This document shows, piece by piece, positions 9,109-17,283 of a stretch of 64,000 bases of DNA. The translations under genes were made by a program, and so were the position numbers. The stretch is taken from assembly GCF_029761935.1 (NCBI RefSeq), contig NZ_CP121699.1:1736001-1800000 (forward strand). Direction: 5' to 3'. This stretch comes from Microbacterium testaceum. GTDB lineage: Bacteria; Actinomycetota; Actinomycetes; Actinomycetales; Microbacteriaceae. The notes beneath the pieces are model-generated. The model did no database searches and was not told the DNA's origin. It was given only the letters and a program-made list of their open reading frames with translations. Numbering within the stretch: the first letter of the stretch is position 1; each line of letters starts with the position of its first letter.

Positions 9109-9790
9109 TCAGGTGACATCGACTACGTCGCCCACAATCTGATCTCCCGTGATCTTCGGGGTCTCATGCAGACAGCTACTTTGCGCTTTCAACGAGCTCT
9201 CGATGGGTGGACCGAGATCAAGGAGCGCCTGATGATCACGCTGCACATAGACAGGCTTCTTGTCGCGTAGTGCCAGATCCTCGCGCTGCACTCATCAAGC
9301 TAATCGAGGAGGCGGTCATCTGCAGTGAGCCGAGCGGTTCGCGGGTCAACTCGAATCATGCGGGAGATTCGAGGCCGTTTTCTACACGAGCGATCTTGAA
9401 CTTGTGATCGCGGTTCCACGCCAAGCTCCGCCGCGCCTGGGATACCCCCACCCACCGCGCTTTCGAAAGCGGGCACGTCTTCACCGCTCCGCGCCATGGC
9501 ACTCCTCGGATTGCTTCGCGCCTTGAAGGATCGGCCAGTCAGATCCAACACCTCTTGCACCACCATCGCGGCATACCCACCGATCGCCGCCGCGAAGCCG
9601 TCGATGCTTCCAGCCGCTGCACGAAATCTCCGTCGACTGCGCACACCGCCACGTCATCAGACCCGCCCCAGTGACCGCGCCCGACGAGCTCCATGGCGCC
9701 GGAAGACCGGCCCCTCTTCAACACCGCCGTCAGCGCCGAGCAAGGCCTCTGGATTTGCCCCGGATGAGCAGGACGAGGGGGGTTGAACCA
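9109..9790 (-). pseudogene. Possible decayed gene upstream of AIPR (regulator-like remnants)
   Basis: The 857 bases between the AIPR start and tRNA-Ser hold no intact gene. Minus-strand fragments in changing frames look protein-like: MELVGRGHWGG and AAMVVQEVLDLTGRSFKA (about 9540-9690), SQARRSLAWNRDHKFKIARV then ENGLESPA ending in a stop (about 9360-9440), RVDPRTARLTADDRLLDELD (about 9290-9350) and PVYVQRDHQALLDLGPPIES (about 9200-9260). The QARRSL..IARVENG stretch resembles the end of an XRE helix-turn-helix. Several frameshifts would be needed to join them, so this is a tentative degraded gene; it may equally be chance coding bias. Confidence 0.25.
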
Positions 9791-9849
9791 TCCCACGCGC
9801 TCTTAAACATCAGCCTCAAAACCGCGAACAACGTCGCGTGAAAACGATG

Positions 9850-9881
9850 AAGGCCCCGCATCCGTGAGGATCCGGGGCCTT
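9850..9881 (-). terminator. Hairpin terminator of tRNA-Ser
   Basis: AAGGCCCCG (9850-9858) pairs with CGGGGCCTT (9873-9881), extended inward by ATCC/GGAT with one mismatch. It lies 6 bases beyond the tRNA 3' end. Confidence 0.75.
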
Positions 9882-9886
9882 CGTGG

Positions 9887-9979
9887 TGGCGGTGACGGTG
9901 GGATTTGAACCCACGGTAGGGGTGAACCTACACAACATTTCGAGTGTTGCACCTTCGGCCGCTCGGACACGTCACCGCC
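9887..9979 (-). tRNA. tRNA-Ser (CGA)
   Basis: The minus strand folds as a class II tRNA: acceptor GGCGGTG/CACCGCC, D-arm GTGTCCGAGCGGCCGAA, anticodon loop CTCGAAA with anticodon CGA, a long variable arm (GTAGGTTCACCCCTAC) and T-arm with GGTTCAAATCC. Length is about 92-93 bases and CCA is not encoded. Its 3' end faces the accessory patch, the usual geometry of a tRNA integration site, but I found no second copy of the tRNA 3' end that would mark attL/attR. Confidence 0.95.
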
Positions 9980-10103
9980 GAATAGCTTACGACAGACTTG
10001 CGGATGCCGCGAATCGGCGCCTCACGCCGGGCCCCGGCATCGGTTCATCCACCGTCGAACGACCCCGCTGGATGCCGCCCTCGCCCGCTGCCAGGATCGA
10101 GCC

Positions 10104-11057
10104 ATGAGCGTGATCGAGAACTCGAAGCTGACGGTCGTGGGAGCAGGCAGCGTGGGCGCGAGTGTCGCGTACGCCGCGCTCATCCGCGGGTCCGCGCGAC
10201 ACGTCGCCCTCTACGACATCGCCGCCGAGAAGGTCGAGGCCGAGGTGCTCGACCTCGCCCACGGGACCCCGTTCACCGGGTCGAGCGACATCACCGGCGG
10301 CAGCGACGTCGCGGTCGCCGAGGGCTCGCACGTGGTCGTGATCACCGCGGGCGCGAAGCAGAATCCCGGCCAGACGCGCACCGAGCTGGCCGCCACCAAC
10401 GCCGCGATCATCCGCGACATGATGCCGAAGCTCCTCGCGGTCGCCCCGAACGCGATCTACGTGATCGTCACGAACCCTTGCGACGTCCTCACGGTCCTCG
10501 CGCAAGAGGTGACGGGGCTGCCTAGCCGCCGCATCTTCGCCTCGGGCACGGTGCTCGACACCTCGCGCCTGCGGTGGAAGATCGCCCAGCGCGCGGGGGT
10601 CGCGACCTCGAGCGTGCACGCGTGGATCGTCGGCGAACACGGCGACACGGAGTTCCCGCTGTGGTCGACCGCGACGATCGGCTCGGTCCCGATCACGCAG
10701 TTCGAGCTGCCCGACGGCACCCGCTTCGACAAGGCCGAGCTCGATGCGATCGCCGTCGACGTGCGCGACGCCGCCTACAAGGTGATCAGGGGCAAGGGGG
10801 CGACGAATTACGCGATCGGCCTTTCGAGCGCCCGCATCGTCGAGGCGGTCCTGCGAGACGAGCACGCGATCCTCCCCGTCAGCACGGTGCTCGACGACGT
10901 CCACGGCATCAGCGGAATGGCGCTTTCCGTGCCCTCGATCGTCTCGGCGCGCGGGGCGGTGCCGCTGGCGGCGACGCCGTTCGCGGCCGACGAGTTGACG
11001 CTGCTGCGCCGCTCCGCCGACGCTCTGATGACGGTCGCGGGGTCGCTGCGCGGCTGA
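10104..11057 (+). CDS. ldh: L-lactate dehydrogenase
   Basis: 317 residues, standard for bacterial NAD-dependent L-LDH, which interconverts pyruvate and lactate in the cytoplasm. The N-terminal dinucleotide fold GAGSVGAS (residues about 15-22) is followed by VTNPCDVLT, the substrate Arg region (DTSRLRW) and the catalytic GEHGD. The glutamine in AKQNPGQTR at the coenzyme/substrate loop is typical of LDH; malate dehydrogenases carry Arg there. It stands alone, 124 bases downstream of the divergent tRNA-Ser. A long hairpin element follows it. Confidence 0.93.
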   Translation: MSVIENSKLTVVGAGSVGASVAYAALIRGSARHVALYDIAAEKVEAEVLDLAHGTPFTGSSDITGGSDVAVAEGSHVVVITAGAKQNPGQTRTELAATNAAIIRDMMPKLLAVAPNAIYVIVTNPCDVLTVLAQEVTGLPSRRIFASGTVLDTSRLRWKIAQRAGVATSSVHAWIVGEHGDTEFPLWSTATIGSVPITQFELPDGTRFDKAELDAIAVDVRDAAYKVIRGKGATNYAIGLSSARIVEAVLRDEHAILPVSTVLDDVHGISGMALSVPSIVSARGAVPLAATPFAADELTLLRRSADALMTVAGSLRG

Positions 11058-11076
11058 GCCACGAGGCGCCGCCGCG

Positions 11077-11139
11077 ATAAACGCTCTCTGCGATGAGAAA
11101 CGCACTCCGACGGCGTTTCTCATCGCTGGGGGCGTTTAT
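11077..11139. repeat. Intergenic four-copy inverted-repeat element (AAACGC word)
   Basis: ATAAACGC (11077-11084) pairs with GCGTTTAT (11132-11139), and GCGATGAGAAACGC (11090-11103) pairs perfectly with GCGTTTCTCATCGC (11113-11126). A symmetric 5x5 internal loop separates the two stems and a 9-base loop closes them. The word AAACGC recurs every 19 bases on each arm. It lies 20 bases after ldh and could act as its terminator, though no U-tract follows. The same layout recurs elsewhere in the window with other words. Confidence 0.8.
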
Positions 11140-11264
11140 GGCAACGGGCGCGGCCTCATTGGTCGGATCGGGTCCGGATGCCGGGACCCCGAGCGAACGC
11201 GCGACCACCGGATGCCGGAACCCCGGCGACCGGCGATGTCGGAGGCCCCGCGTAGCCTGAGCAC

Positions 11265-12632
11265 ATGGCATCCCGACGTCCCGCTGCAGCCCCCGCACCG
11301 TACCGGTGTACCGAATGCGGATGGACGACGCTGAAGTGGGTCGGCCGCTGCGGGGAGTGCCAGTCGTGGGGCACGGTCGTCGAAGCGGCGGAGCAGACCG
11401 GCATCGTCCGCTCGATCACGCCGGTCGCGCCCGGGGCCGGGCGCGACGCACGCCGCATCACCGAGATCGACACGCAAGACGCCCCGCGCCGCACGAGCGG
11501 AGTCGGTGAGTTCGACCGCGTGCTCGGGGGTGGGATCGTGCCCGGCGCCGCCATCCTGCTCAGCGGCGAACCGGGCGTGGGCAAGTCGACACTGCTGCTC
11601 GAGGTCGCCGCGCAGAGCGCCCGCGCCGGCCGACGCGTGCTCTACGCGAGCGGTGAAGAGTCCGCGGCGCAGGTGCGACTGCGCGCCGAGCGCACCGGCG
11701 CCCTGCACGACGAGCTGTTTCTCGCGGCCGAGACCGACCTCGCCACGATCCTCGGGCACATCGACCAGGTCGAGCCGGGCCTGCTCATCGTCGACTCGGT
11801 GCAGACGGTGTCGTCGGCGCACAGCGACGGCGCCGCCGGTCAGCCCGCGCAGGTGCGCGAAGTGGCATCCGCCCTCATCCGCGTCGCGAAAGAGCGGGGC
11901 CTGCCGATCATCATCGTCGGCCACGTCACGAAAGACGGCTCGATCGCGGGCCCGCGCATCCTCGAACACCTCGTCGACGTCGTCTGCCACTTCGAGGGCG
12001 ACCGTCAGACCTCGCTGCGCTTCGTGCGCGCGCTGAAGAACCGCTTCGGGCCGACCGACGAGGTCGGCTGCTTCGACATGACCGGCACGGGCATCGCCGA
12101 GGTCGCCGATCCGAGCGCGCTGTTCCTCGGTCACGGCGAGCCCGAACCCGGCACGTGCGTCACGATCGCGATGGAGGGCCGGCGCGCTCTGCCCGTGGAA
12201 ATTCAAGCCCTGGCCGTGCGCCAGACGGCTCCCAACCCGCGCCGCATCGTCAACGGCGTCGACTCTTCACGCGTCGCGATGGTGCTCGCGGTCCTCGAGA
12301 GCCGCATGGGGCTCACGCTCTCCGACCGCGACGTCTACGTCTCGACCGTCGGCGGGGTGCGGTTGGTCGAACCCGCCGCCGACTTGGCGATCGCGATCGC
12401 CGTCGCCAACGCGGTGAAGAACCGCAAGGTCTCGAAGCGTCTCGCCGCCATCGGCGAACTCACCCTCACGGGCGAGATCCGTAACGTCACCCAGGCCGCC
12501 CAGCGCGCGTCCGAGGCCAAGCGCCTCGGGTACCACACGGTGCTCGACTCCTCGTCGCGCAAACTCGCGCAGGCGCTCAACGAGCTGCAGGTGCGCGGCA
12601 TGCCGCGCGACGACAGCGAGCCGGGGTTCTGA
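11265..12632 (+). CDS. radA: DNA repair protein RadA (Sms)
   Basis: 455 residues, the normal RadA length. Order of parts: N-terminal four-Cys zinc finger (CTECG at about residue 12 and CGEC about 15 residues later), a RecA-like ATPase with Walker A SGEPGVGKST at about residue 100, the RadA signature KNRFG at about residue 258, and a C-terminal Lon-protease-like domain. It acts in processing recombination intermediates and branch migration. The ATG at 11265 follows a 125-base gap after the hairpin element. It appears monocistronic on the plus strand. Confidence 0.96.
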   Translation: MASRRPAAAPAPYRCTECGWTTLKWVGRCGECQSWGTVVEAAEQTGIVRSITPVAPGAGRDARRITEIDTQDAPRRTSGVGEFDRVLGGGIVPGAAILLSGEPGVGKSTLLLEVAAQSARAGRRVLYASGEESAAQVRLRAERTGALHDELFLAAETDLATILGHIDQVEPGLLIVDSVQTVSSAHSDGAAGQPAQVREVASALIRVAKERGLPIIIVGHVTKDGSIAGPRILEHLVDVVCHFEGDRQTSLRFVRALKNRFGPTDEVGCFDMTGTGIAEVADPSALFLGHGEPEPGTCVTIAMEGRRALPVEIQALAVRQTAPNPRRIVNGVDSSRVAMVLAVLESRMGLTLSDRDVYVSTVGGVRLVEPAADLAIAIAVANAVKNRKVSKRLAAIGELTLTGEIRNVTQAAQRASEAKRLGYHTVLDSSSRKLAQALNELQVRGMPRDDSEPGF

Positions 12633-12728
12633 CGCCGCGACCGGCGAGCCCCGGAGGTCCTCTCAGGCGTCAACGCAGGCGCGAGCCGACGGGATCGGCG
12701 GGTTTACCTCGAGCGATGCCCTGCCCGG

Positions 12729-12839
12729 TCAGCGACCGGGAGGCGCCGACCGGCGACGGCGGTGCGGGGAGGTCATTCCCAGCACGGCGGGGATGACAAG
12801 TCCGGCGGCGCACACGGCACCGGCGATCAGGTACTCCAT
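12729..12839 (-). CDS. Possible small single-pass membrane protein
   Basis: A 36-residue minus-strand frame (start ATG 12839, stop TGA) reads MEYLIAGAVCAAGLVIPAVL and then a basic tail with HRRRR. One hydrophobic helix followed by positive charges is typical of small membrane proteins. No clear ribosome-binding site is seen, so its reality is uncertain. It lies in the 277-base gap between radA and the SseB-like gene. Confidence 0.3.
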   Translation of the reverse strand: MEYLIAGAVCAAGLVIPAVLGMTSPHRRRRSAPPGR

Positions 12840-12909
12840 GGCCCCGAGTCTTACACGCGCCGCCCTCGCGCGCGAGTTCGCAGCGCCCGCTCTCGAACCG
12901 GCCCGCTGT

Positions 12910-13320
12910 TCAGGCGTCGAGGGCAGCGATCAGATCGGCGGGCGACGCTTGGATCGGGTGCGGGCCGGCGATGTCGATGAACACCGTCGTGATGGCATTC
13001 TGATGCGTTCCGAGGAACGTGCGCAGCCACTGCGGTGACTGCAGGGCCACGTGCGGCGGCAGCGTCTCGGGCTTGTGCGCCGCGTCGCTGAAGAGCAGCA
13101 GCGCCAGCTGGCCGGTGTTCGGGTCGCGGTAGGTCCACACCTCGCCGACGCTGAGCGGGTTGTCGGCGTCGCCGGGGGTCATCAGCGGCACGACCGTCGG
13201 CCCGTGCCGCAGTGCGAAGGCGATCGCGGCCATGTCCTGCGTCTGCAGGGCGTCGACGAGCGCGGTGTTCTTGAAGTCCACGTCGAGCTTCTTCCCCTTG
13301 CGCTTCTTGCCTGCGGCCAT
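12910..13320 (-). CDS. SseB-like domain hypothetical protein
   Basis: 136 residues. A Lys-rich N-terminus (AAGKKRKGKKLDVDFKN) is followed by a domain resembling the N-terminal SseB fold (TALVDALQTQDMAAIAFALRHG and TVVPLM...GEVWTYRD...LLLFSDA). Length and composition match small conserved actinobacterial proteins of unknown function, some of which carry automatic 'dehydrogenase' labels without support. No signal peptide. It follows the GntR gene on the same strand after 160 bases containing a repeat element. Confidence 0.65.
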   Translation of the reverse strand: MAAGKKRKGKKLDVDFKNTALVDALQTQDMAAIAFALRHGPTVVPLMTPGDADNPLSVGEVWTYRDPNTGQLALLLFSDAAHKPETLPPHVALQSPQWLRTFLGTHQNAITTVFIDIAGPHPIQASPADLIAALDA

Positions 13321-13362
13321 CCTCCGAGCCTAATCGCGCGCGGCGCCGGGGCCGCATCGCCG

Positions 13363-13429
13363 GTTCGGGGCGGATCTCGCCGTTCGGGGCGGACGATCCT
13401 CGCCCCACAGCGCAGGACCCGCCCCGAAC
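13363..13429. repeat. Intergenic repeat element (GTTCGGGGCGGA word)
   Basis: GTTCGGGGCGGA occurs at 13363-13374 and again at 13382-13393 (period 19). The inverted form CCGCCCCGAAC is at 13419-13429, with a degenerate inverted copy (CGCCCC at 13401-13406) also 19 bases from it. The element lies between the GntR gene and the SseB-like gene. Layout matches the elements at 11077, 15030 and 43735. Confidence 0.75.
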
Positions 13430-13480
13430 GCAGCCAGCGCGGCGCCAAGACCCCCGGTCCGCGCGGCCCCACGCGACCCC

Positions 13481-14197
13481 CTACGCCAGGAACCCCCGCA
13501 GCAACGCCTCGGATCCGGCGAGGTGGTCGCGCATCGCCGCGTGGGCGGCATCCGGTCTCCCGGCGAGAATTGCCGACACGATCGCCGCGTGCTGCGAGGT
13601 CGAGTGTTCGATGTTGCGCGGCAGCAGCGGAAAGGTGTCGAGCCACGCGTTCACCCGCGCGCGATTGTCGGCCACGAGCGGAACGAGCGACGGGATGCCG
13701 GCGAACTCCGCGATCGTGAGGTGCAGCAGGGTGTCGAGTCGGCGGTAGTCCTCCCCCTCGGCGAGCGCGGCCGCTTCGTGCCGCGCCCAGAGCACGTCGC
13801 GCTCCTCCGCCGACAGCGAGCGTCCCGCCGCCGCCCACGCCGCTCCGGGTTCGAGGACGCCGCGCAGGGCGATGACGTCCGAGAGTTCGGCGGGCGAGAC
13901 GACCGCCGGTTCCGACGGCCGCGGCACGGGGTCGACGACGAAGGTGCCACCGTAACGACCGCGCCGTGTCTCGAGCCACCCGGCGTCCGACAGTTCCCGC
14001 AGAGCCTCGCGGACGGTGTCGCGGCTCACGCCGTACAGGGCGGCGAGTTCGCGTTCCGCGGGGAGCGACTCCCCCGGGGCGACGAGCCCGAGCCGGACGG
14101 TCTGCACGATGCGCGCGGTGGTGTCTTCGAGCGCGTTGCCGGTGCGCACGGGACGGTACACGGCCCGGCGCAGGTCGTCGAGCGGCGCGTCTGTCAC
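13481..14197 (-). CDS. GntR/FadR-family transcriptional regulator
   Basis: 238 residues. The N-terminal winged helix-turn-helix (residues about 25-85: PAERELAALYGVSRDTVREALRELSDAGWLETRRGRYGG) is the GntR signature. The C-terminal helical FCD ligand-binding domain spans about 100-230 and includes His residues (ARHEAA..., HLTIAEFA) that often bind metal or a carboxylate ligand. It is the last gene of the minus-strand amine operon, 25 bases after the SDR, so it most likely controls that operon and the divergent permease. The effector is unknown. Confidence 0.92.
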   Translation of the reverse strand: MTDAPLDDLRRAVYRPVRTGNALEDTTARIVQTVRLGLVAPGESLPAERELAALYGVSRDTVREALRELSDAGWLETRRGRYGGTFVVDPVPRPSEPAVVSPAELSDVIALRGVLEPGAAWAAAGRSLSAEERDVLWARHEAAALAEGEDYRRLDTLLHLTIAEFAGIPSLVPLVADNRARVNAWLDTFPLLPRNIEHSTSQHAAIVSAILAGRPDAAHAAMRDHLAGSEALLRGFLA

Positions 14198-14222
14198 CCT
14201 CTCAGCCTGTCACGTCACCGGT

Positions 14223-15002
14223 TCACAGGGGCGTGACGTACGCGTTGGTGATACCCCCGTCGACCACGAAGGCCGTCGCGGTGATGAAGGACGCATCGTC
14301 GGATGCCAAGAAGGCCACGGCCGCGGCCATCTCTTCCGGCTCCGCGAAACGGCCCATCGGCACGTGGACGAGGCGGCGCTGCGCGCGCTCGGGGTCTTTC
14401 GCGAAGAGCTCCTGCAGGAGCGGGGTGTTGACGGGTCCGGGGCAGAGCGCGTTGACGCGGATGCCCTGTCGCGCGAACTGCACGCCGAGCTCGCGGGTCA
14501 TCGCGAGCACGCCGCCCTTCGACGCGGTGTACGAGATCTGCGAGGTCGCCGAGCCGAGCAGCGCGACGAACGAGGCGGTGTTGATGATCGACCCGCGACC
14601 GGCCGGCACCATGTGCCGCAGCGCCGCGCGCGAGCAGAGGTAGACGCTCTTGAGGTTGACGTCCTGCACCTTGTCCCACGCGGGGAGCTCGGTGGTCTCG
14701 ATCGAGTCGTCGTCGGCGGGCGAGATGCCGGCGTTGTTGAAGGCGATGTCGACGCTGCCGAGGTCGGCGGCGACGCCGTCGAAGAGGGCGTTCACGGAGT
14801 CCTCGTCGGCGACGTTCACCTGACGGAAGACACCGCCCACCTCGGCGGCGGCGGCGGTTCCCGTCGTCTCGTCGAGATCGGCGATCACGACGCGCGCGCC
14901 TTCGGCGGCGAAACGGCGGGCGGTGGCGAGGCCGATGCCGCTGGCTCCTCCGGTGACGATGGCGACGCGGTCGCGCAGACGCTGGGTGAGGTCGATGGTC
15001 AT
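14223..15002 (-). CDS. Short-chain dehydrogenase/reductase, probable amino-alcohol derivative oxidation
   Basis: 259 residues, a classical SDR: cofactor motif TGGASGIGLATA near residue 17, an aspartate at the end of beta-2 (IADLDE) suggesting NAD, NNAG near residue 90, and a catalytic YTASK with Ser upstream. The last residues VDGGITNAY match the family. In this operon it takes the place that the FAD oxidase PuuB has in putrescine pathways, so an alcohol rather than an amine is probably oxidised. That is inference; sequence alone only shows SDR. Confidence 0.88.
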   Translation of the reverse strand: MTIDLTQRLRDRVAIVTGGASGIGLATARRFAAEGARVVIADLDETTGTAAAAEVGGVFRQVNVADEDSVNALFDGVAADLGSVDIAFNNAGISPADDDSIETTELPAWDKVQDVNLKSVYLCSRAALRHMVPAGRGSIINTASFVALLGSATSQISYTASKGGVLAMTRELGVQFARQGIRVNALCPGPVNTPLLQELFAKDPERAQRRLVHVPMGRFAEPEEMAAAVAFLASDDASFITATAFVVDGGITNAYVTPL

Positions 15003-15029
15003 GGTGCGGTGGTTCCTTTCGAGCCGAAC

Positions 15030-15105
15030 CTCGTCCCACTTATGGCTGGTTCAGAGCCTCTCGAGTAGCCATAAGTGGGACAAGGACCGTCATAAGTGGG
15101 ACGAG
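15030..15105. repeat. Intra-operon repeat element with two alternative hairpins (ATAAGTGGGAC word)
   Basis: GTCCCACTTATGGCT (15033-15047) is the perfect inverse of AGCCATAAGTGGGAC (15067-15081). CTCGTCCCACTTATG (15030-15044) is the perfect inverse of CATAAGTGGGACGAG (15091-15105). One upstream arm can therefore pair with either downstream copy, but not both. The direct copies are 21 bases apart. The element sits in the 137-base gap between the ALDH and SDR genes, so it would be part of the operon mRNA. Confidence 0.85.
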
Positions 15106-15139
15106 GGGGTCGGGCGGCGGGCAGTCGGGAGAGGCGCGG

Positions 15140-16495
15140 TCACTCGGTGGCGTAGAAGACGTTCTTGGTCTCGGTGAAGTGCTCGGCGGCATCCGGACCC
15201 AGTTCGCGACCGAGGCCCGAGGCCTTCATGCCGCCGAACGGGGTGGAGTACCGCACCGACGAGTGCGAGTTCACCGACAGCACCCCGCTGCGCACACCAC
15301 GCGAGACCCGGATGCCGCGACCCAGGTTCTCGGTCCAGATCGAGCCCGCGAGGCCATAGGCGGTGTCGTTGGCGAGGCGGATGGCATCCGCCTCGTCGTC
15401 GAACGGCATGACCGCCAGGACGGGACCGAACACCTCGTCGCGGGCGATGCGGTCGCCCGGCTGGGCGAGCACGACGGCGGGGGCGAACCAGAAGCCGTCG
15501 CCCTCGGGTGCCGACCCGCGGAAGGCGACGTCGGCGCCGTCGACGAAGCTCTGCACGCTCGATCGGTGGGATGCCGAGATGAGCGGCCCCATCTGCGTCC
15601 CCTCGTCGTGGGGGTCGCCGACCCTCCACGCCGCGACCGCCGGCTCGAGCATCTCCAGGAACCGGTCGAAGACGCTCCGCTGCACCAACAGGCGGCTGCG
15701 CGCGCAGCAGTCCTGACCGGCGTTGTCGAACACCGAGCCGGGGACGCCCGCGGCGGCCTTGTCGAGGTCGGCGTCGGCGAAGACGATGTTGGCGCTCTTA
15801 CCGCCGAGCTCGAGGGTCACGGGCTTGAGCAGGCGCGCGCACCCGGCCGCCACCTCGGTGCCGACCTCGGTCGACCCGGTGAAGACGACCTTATGCACGT
15901 CGGGATGGGTGACGAAGCGCTGACCCACGACCGATCCCGAGCCGACGACGACGGTGAACAGTCCCTCCGGGAGCCCCGCCTCGAGCGCGAGCTCGCCGAG
16001 GCGGATCGCCGTCAGCGGGGTGAGCTCGGCGGGCTTGAGCACCACGGCATTCCCGGCGGCGAGCGCCGGGGCGAAGCCCCACGCGGCGATCGTCATGGGG
16101 AAGTTCCACGGCACGATGATGCCGACCACGCCGTAGGGCTCGTGATACGTCACATCCAGCCCGCCCGCGACCGGGATCTGCGACCCGATCAGGCGCTCGG
16201 GCGAACCTGCGTAATAGTTGAGCACCTGGGCGACGTGCTGGGCCTCCCACCGGGCGGAGCCGATCGGGTGCCCGGAGTTCTTCACCTCGAGCGCGGCGAG
16301 CTCGTCGACGTGCGCCTCGACGACGCGCGCGAACGCGCGGAGCGCGTCGGCGCGGGCGACCGGGGCGAGGGCGGCCCACGCGCGCTGCGCGCGGACGGCG
16401 CTCGCGACCGCCGCGTCCACGTGGTCGATCTCGGCGCGCTCGAGGGTCGTGATCGGCGATCCGGTCGAGGGGTCGATGACGGTGAAGGTGCTCAT
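15140..16495 (-). CDS. NAD(P)-dependent aldehyde dehydrogenase
   Basis: 451 residues, slightly short for the superfamily, starting at ATG 16495. The sequence upstream in the same frame is a shadow of the amidase gene. Motifs: the NAD-binding region VPWNFPMTI, the general base in LELGGKSANIV, and the active-site Cys pair in NAGQDCCAR, where the first or second Cys is the nucleophile. It belongs to the gamma-aminobutyraldehyde/betaine aldehyde dehydrogenase type. Its start overlaps the amidase stop by 4 bases (ATGA). In context it should oxidise a gamma-glutamyl-amino-aldehyde to the acid. Confidence 0.92.
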   Translation of the reverse strand: MSTFTVIDPSTGSPITTLERAEIDHVDAAVASAVRAQRAWAALAPVARADALRAFARVVEAHVDELAALEVKNSGHPIGSARWEAQHVAQVLNYYAGSPERLIGSQIPVAGGLDVTYHEPYGVVGIIVPWNFPMTIAAWGFAPALAAGNAVVLKPAELTPLTAIRLGELALEAGLPEGLFTVVVGSGSVVGQRFVTHPDVHKVVFTGSTEVGTEVAAGCARLLKPVTLELGGKSANIVFADADLDKAAAGVPGSVFDNAGQDCCARSRLLVQRSVFDRFLEMLEPAVAAWRVGDPHDEGTQMGPLISASHRSSVQSFVDGADVAFRGSAPEGDGFWFAPAVVLAQPGDRIARDEVFGPVLAVMPFDDEADAIRLANDTAYGLAGSIWTENLGRGIRVSRGVRSGVLSVNSHSSVRYSTPFGGMKASGLGRELGPDAAEHFTETKNVFYATE

Positions 16496-17283
16496 GCGGG
16501 AACTCCGTGGTGCTCGGGGGATTCGGGGACGCCGGTCCGGGACGCCCGGTGTCGCGCCGCCGCGGCGACGAGTCCGAGGAAGAGCCGCCGGTCCTCGGCG
16601 TTCTCTTCCGGATGCCACTGCACGGCGACCAGGTAGTCGTCGCCGTCCATTTCGACGGCCTGCACGAGCCCGTCGTCGGTGCACGCGGTGACGTGCAGGC
16701 CGTCGGCGACCCGGTCGACGCCCTGGTGGTGGTAGCTGTGGACGGTGAGCGCCCCGGCCCCGACGAGGCCGGCGAGCCGGGTGCCGGCATCCACCTCCAC
16801 GACGTTCTCGGCGAAGACGCCGCCGCCGATGCGGTACCTCTCGGTGCCGAGCGCCTCGGGCAGATGCTGGTGCAGCGTGCCGCCCATCGCGACGTTGATC
16901 AGCTGCAGGCCGCGGCAGATCCCGAAGACCGGGATGCCGCGCTCCCGCGCCCCCGCGAGCAACGCGATCTCCCACGCGTCGCGGTCGGCGCGGGCGGGGT
17001 CGGTCAACGGGTGGCGCTCGGCGCCGTAGAGCTCGGGCTGCACGTCGAGGCCGCCGGTGAGGATGAGCCCGTCGATGCCGTCGAGCACCGCGGCCGCGGC
17101 CTGCTCGGGCCGCGGCTGCGGGGGCAGCAGCACCGCCGTTGCTCCCGAGGCGGTCACGGCGTCGAAATACTGCTGCGGAAGGAACGAGGCGCGCACGTCC
17201 CACACCCCCTGCTTCGCACGCTCGAGATAGGTGGTGAGTCCCACCACGGGGGTCCTGCTCGGATCAGAGGCGCTCGAAACCAC
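16492..17283 (-). CDS. PuuD-like gamma-glutamyl amide hydrolase (class I glutamine amidotransferase fold)
   Basis: 263 residues, usual for peptidase C26/PuuD. The triad is visible: nucleophile Cys in FGICRGLQLINVAMGGTLHQ, and His and Glu in QWHPEEN. The family hydrolyses gamma-Glu-GABA and related amides to free glutamate. The GTG at 17283 overlaps the ligase gene by 20 bases; a slightly downstream GTG before the VGLTTYLE motif is an alternative. It works with the ligase, SDR and ALDH of the same operon: the ligase adds glutamate, this enzyme removes it at the end. Confidence 0.92.
   Translation of the reverse strand: MVSSASDPSRTPVVGLTTYLERAKQGVWDVRASFLPQQYFDAVTASGATAVLLPPQPRPEQAAAAVLDGIDGLILTGGLDVQPELYGAERHPLTDPARADRDAWEIALLAGARERGIPVFGICRGLQLINVAMGGTLHQHLPEALGTERYRIGGGVFAENVVEVDAGTRLAGLVGAGALTVHSYHHQGVDRVADGLHVTACTDDGLVQAVEMDGDDYLVAVQWHPEENAEDRRLFLGLVAAAARHRASRTGVPESPEHHGVPA

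Noticed and set aside
9887..9979. Attachment-site duplication of the tRNA-Ser 3' end
   Set aside because: I looked for a second copy of the T-arm/acceptor sequence across 5.4-9.9 kb and saw none; no integrase is present.
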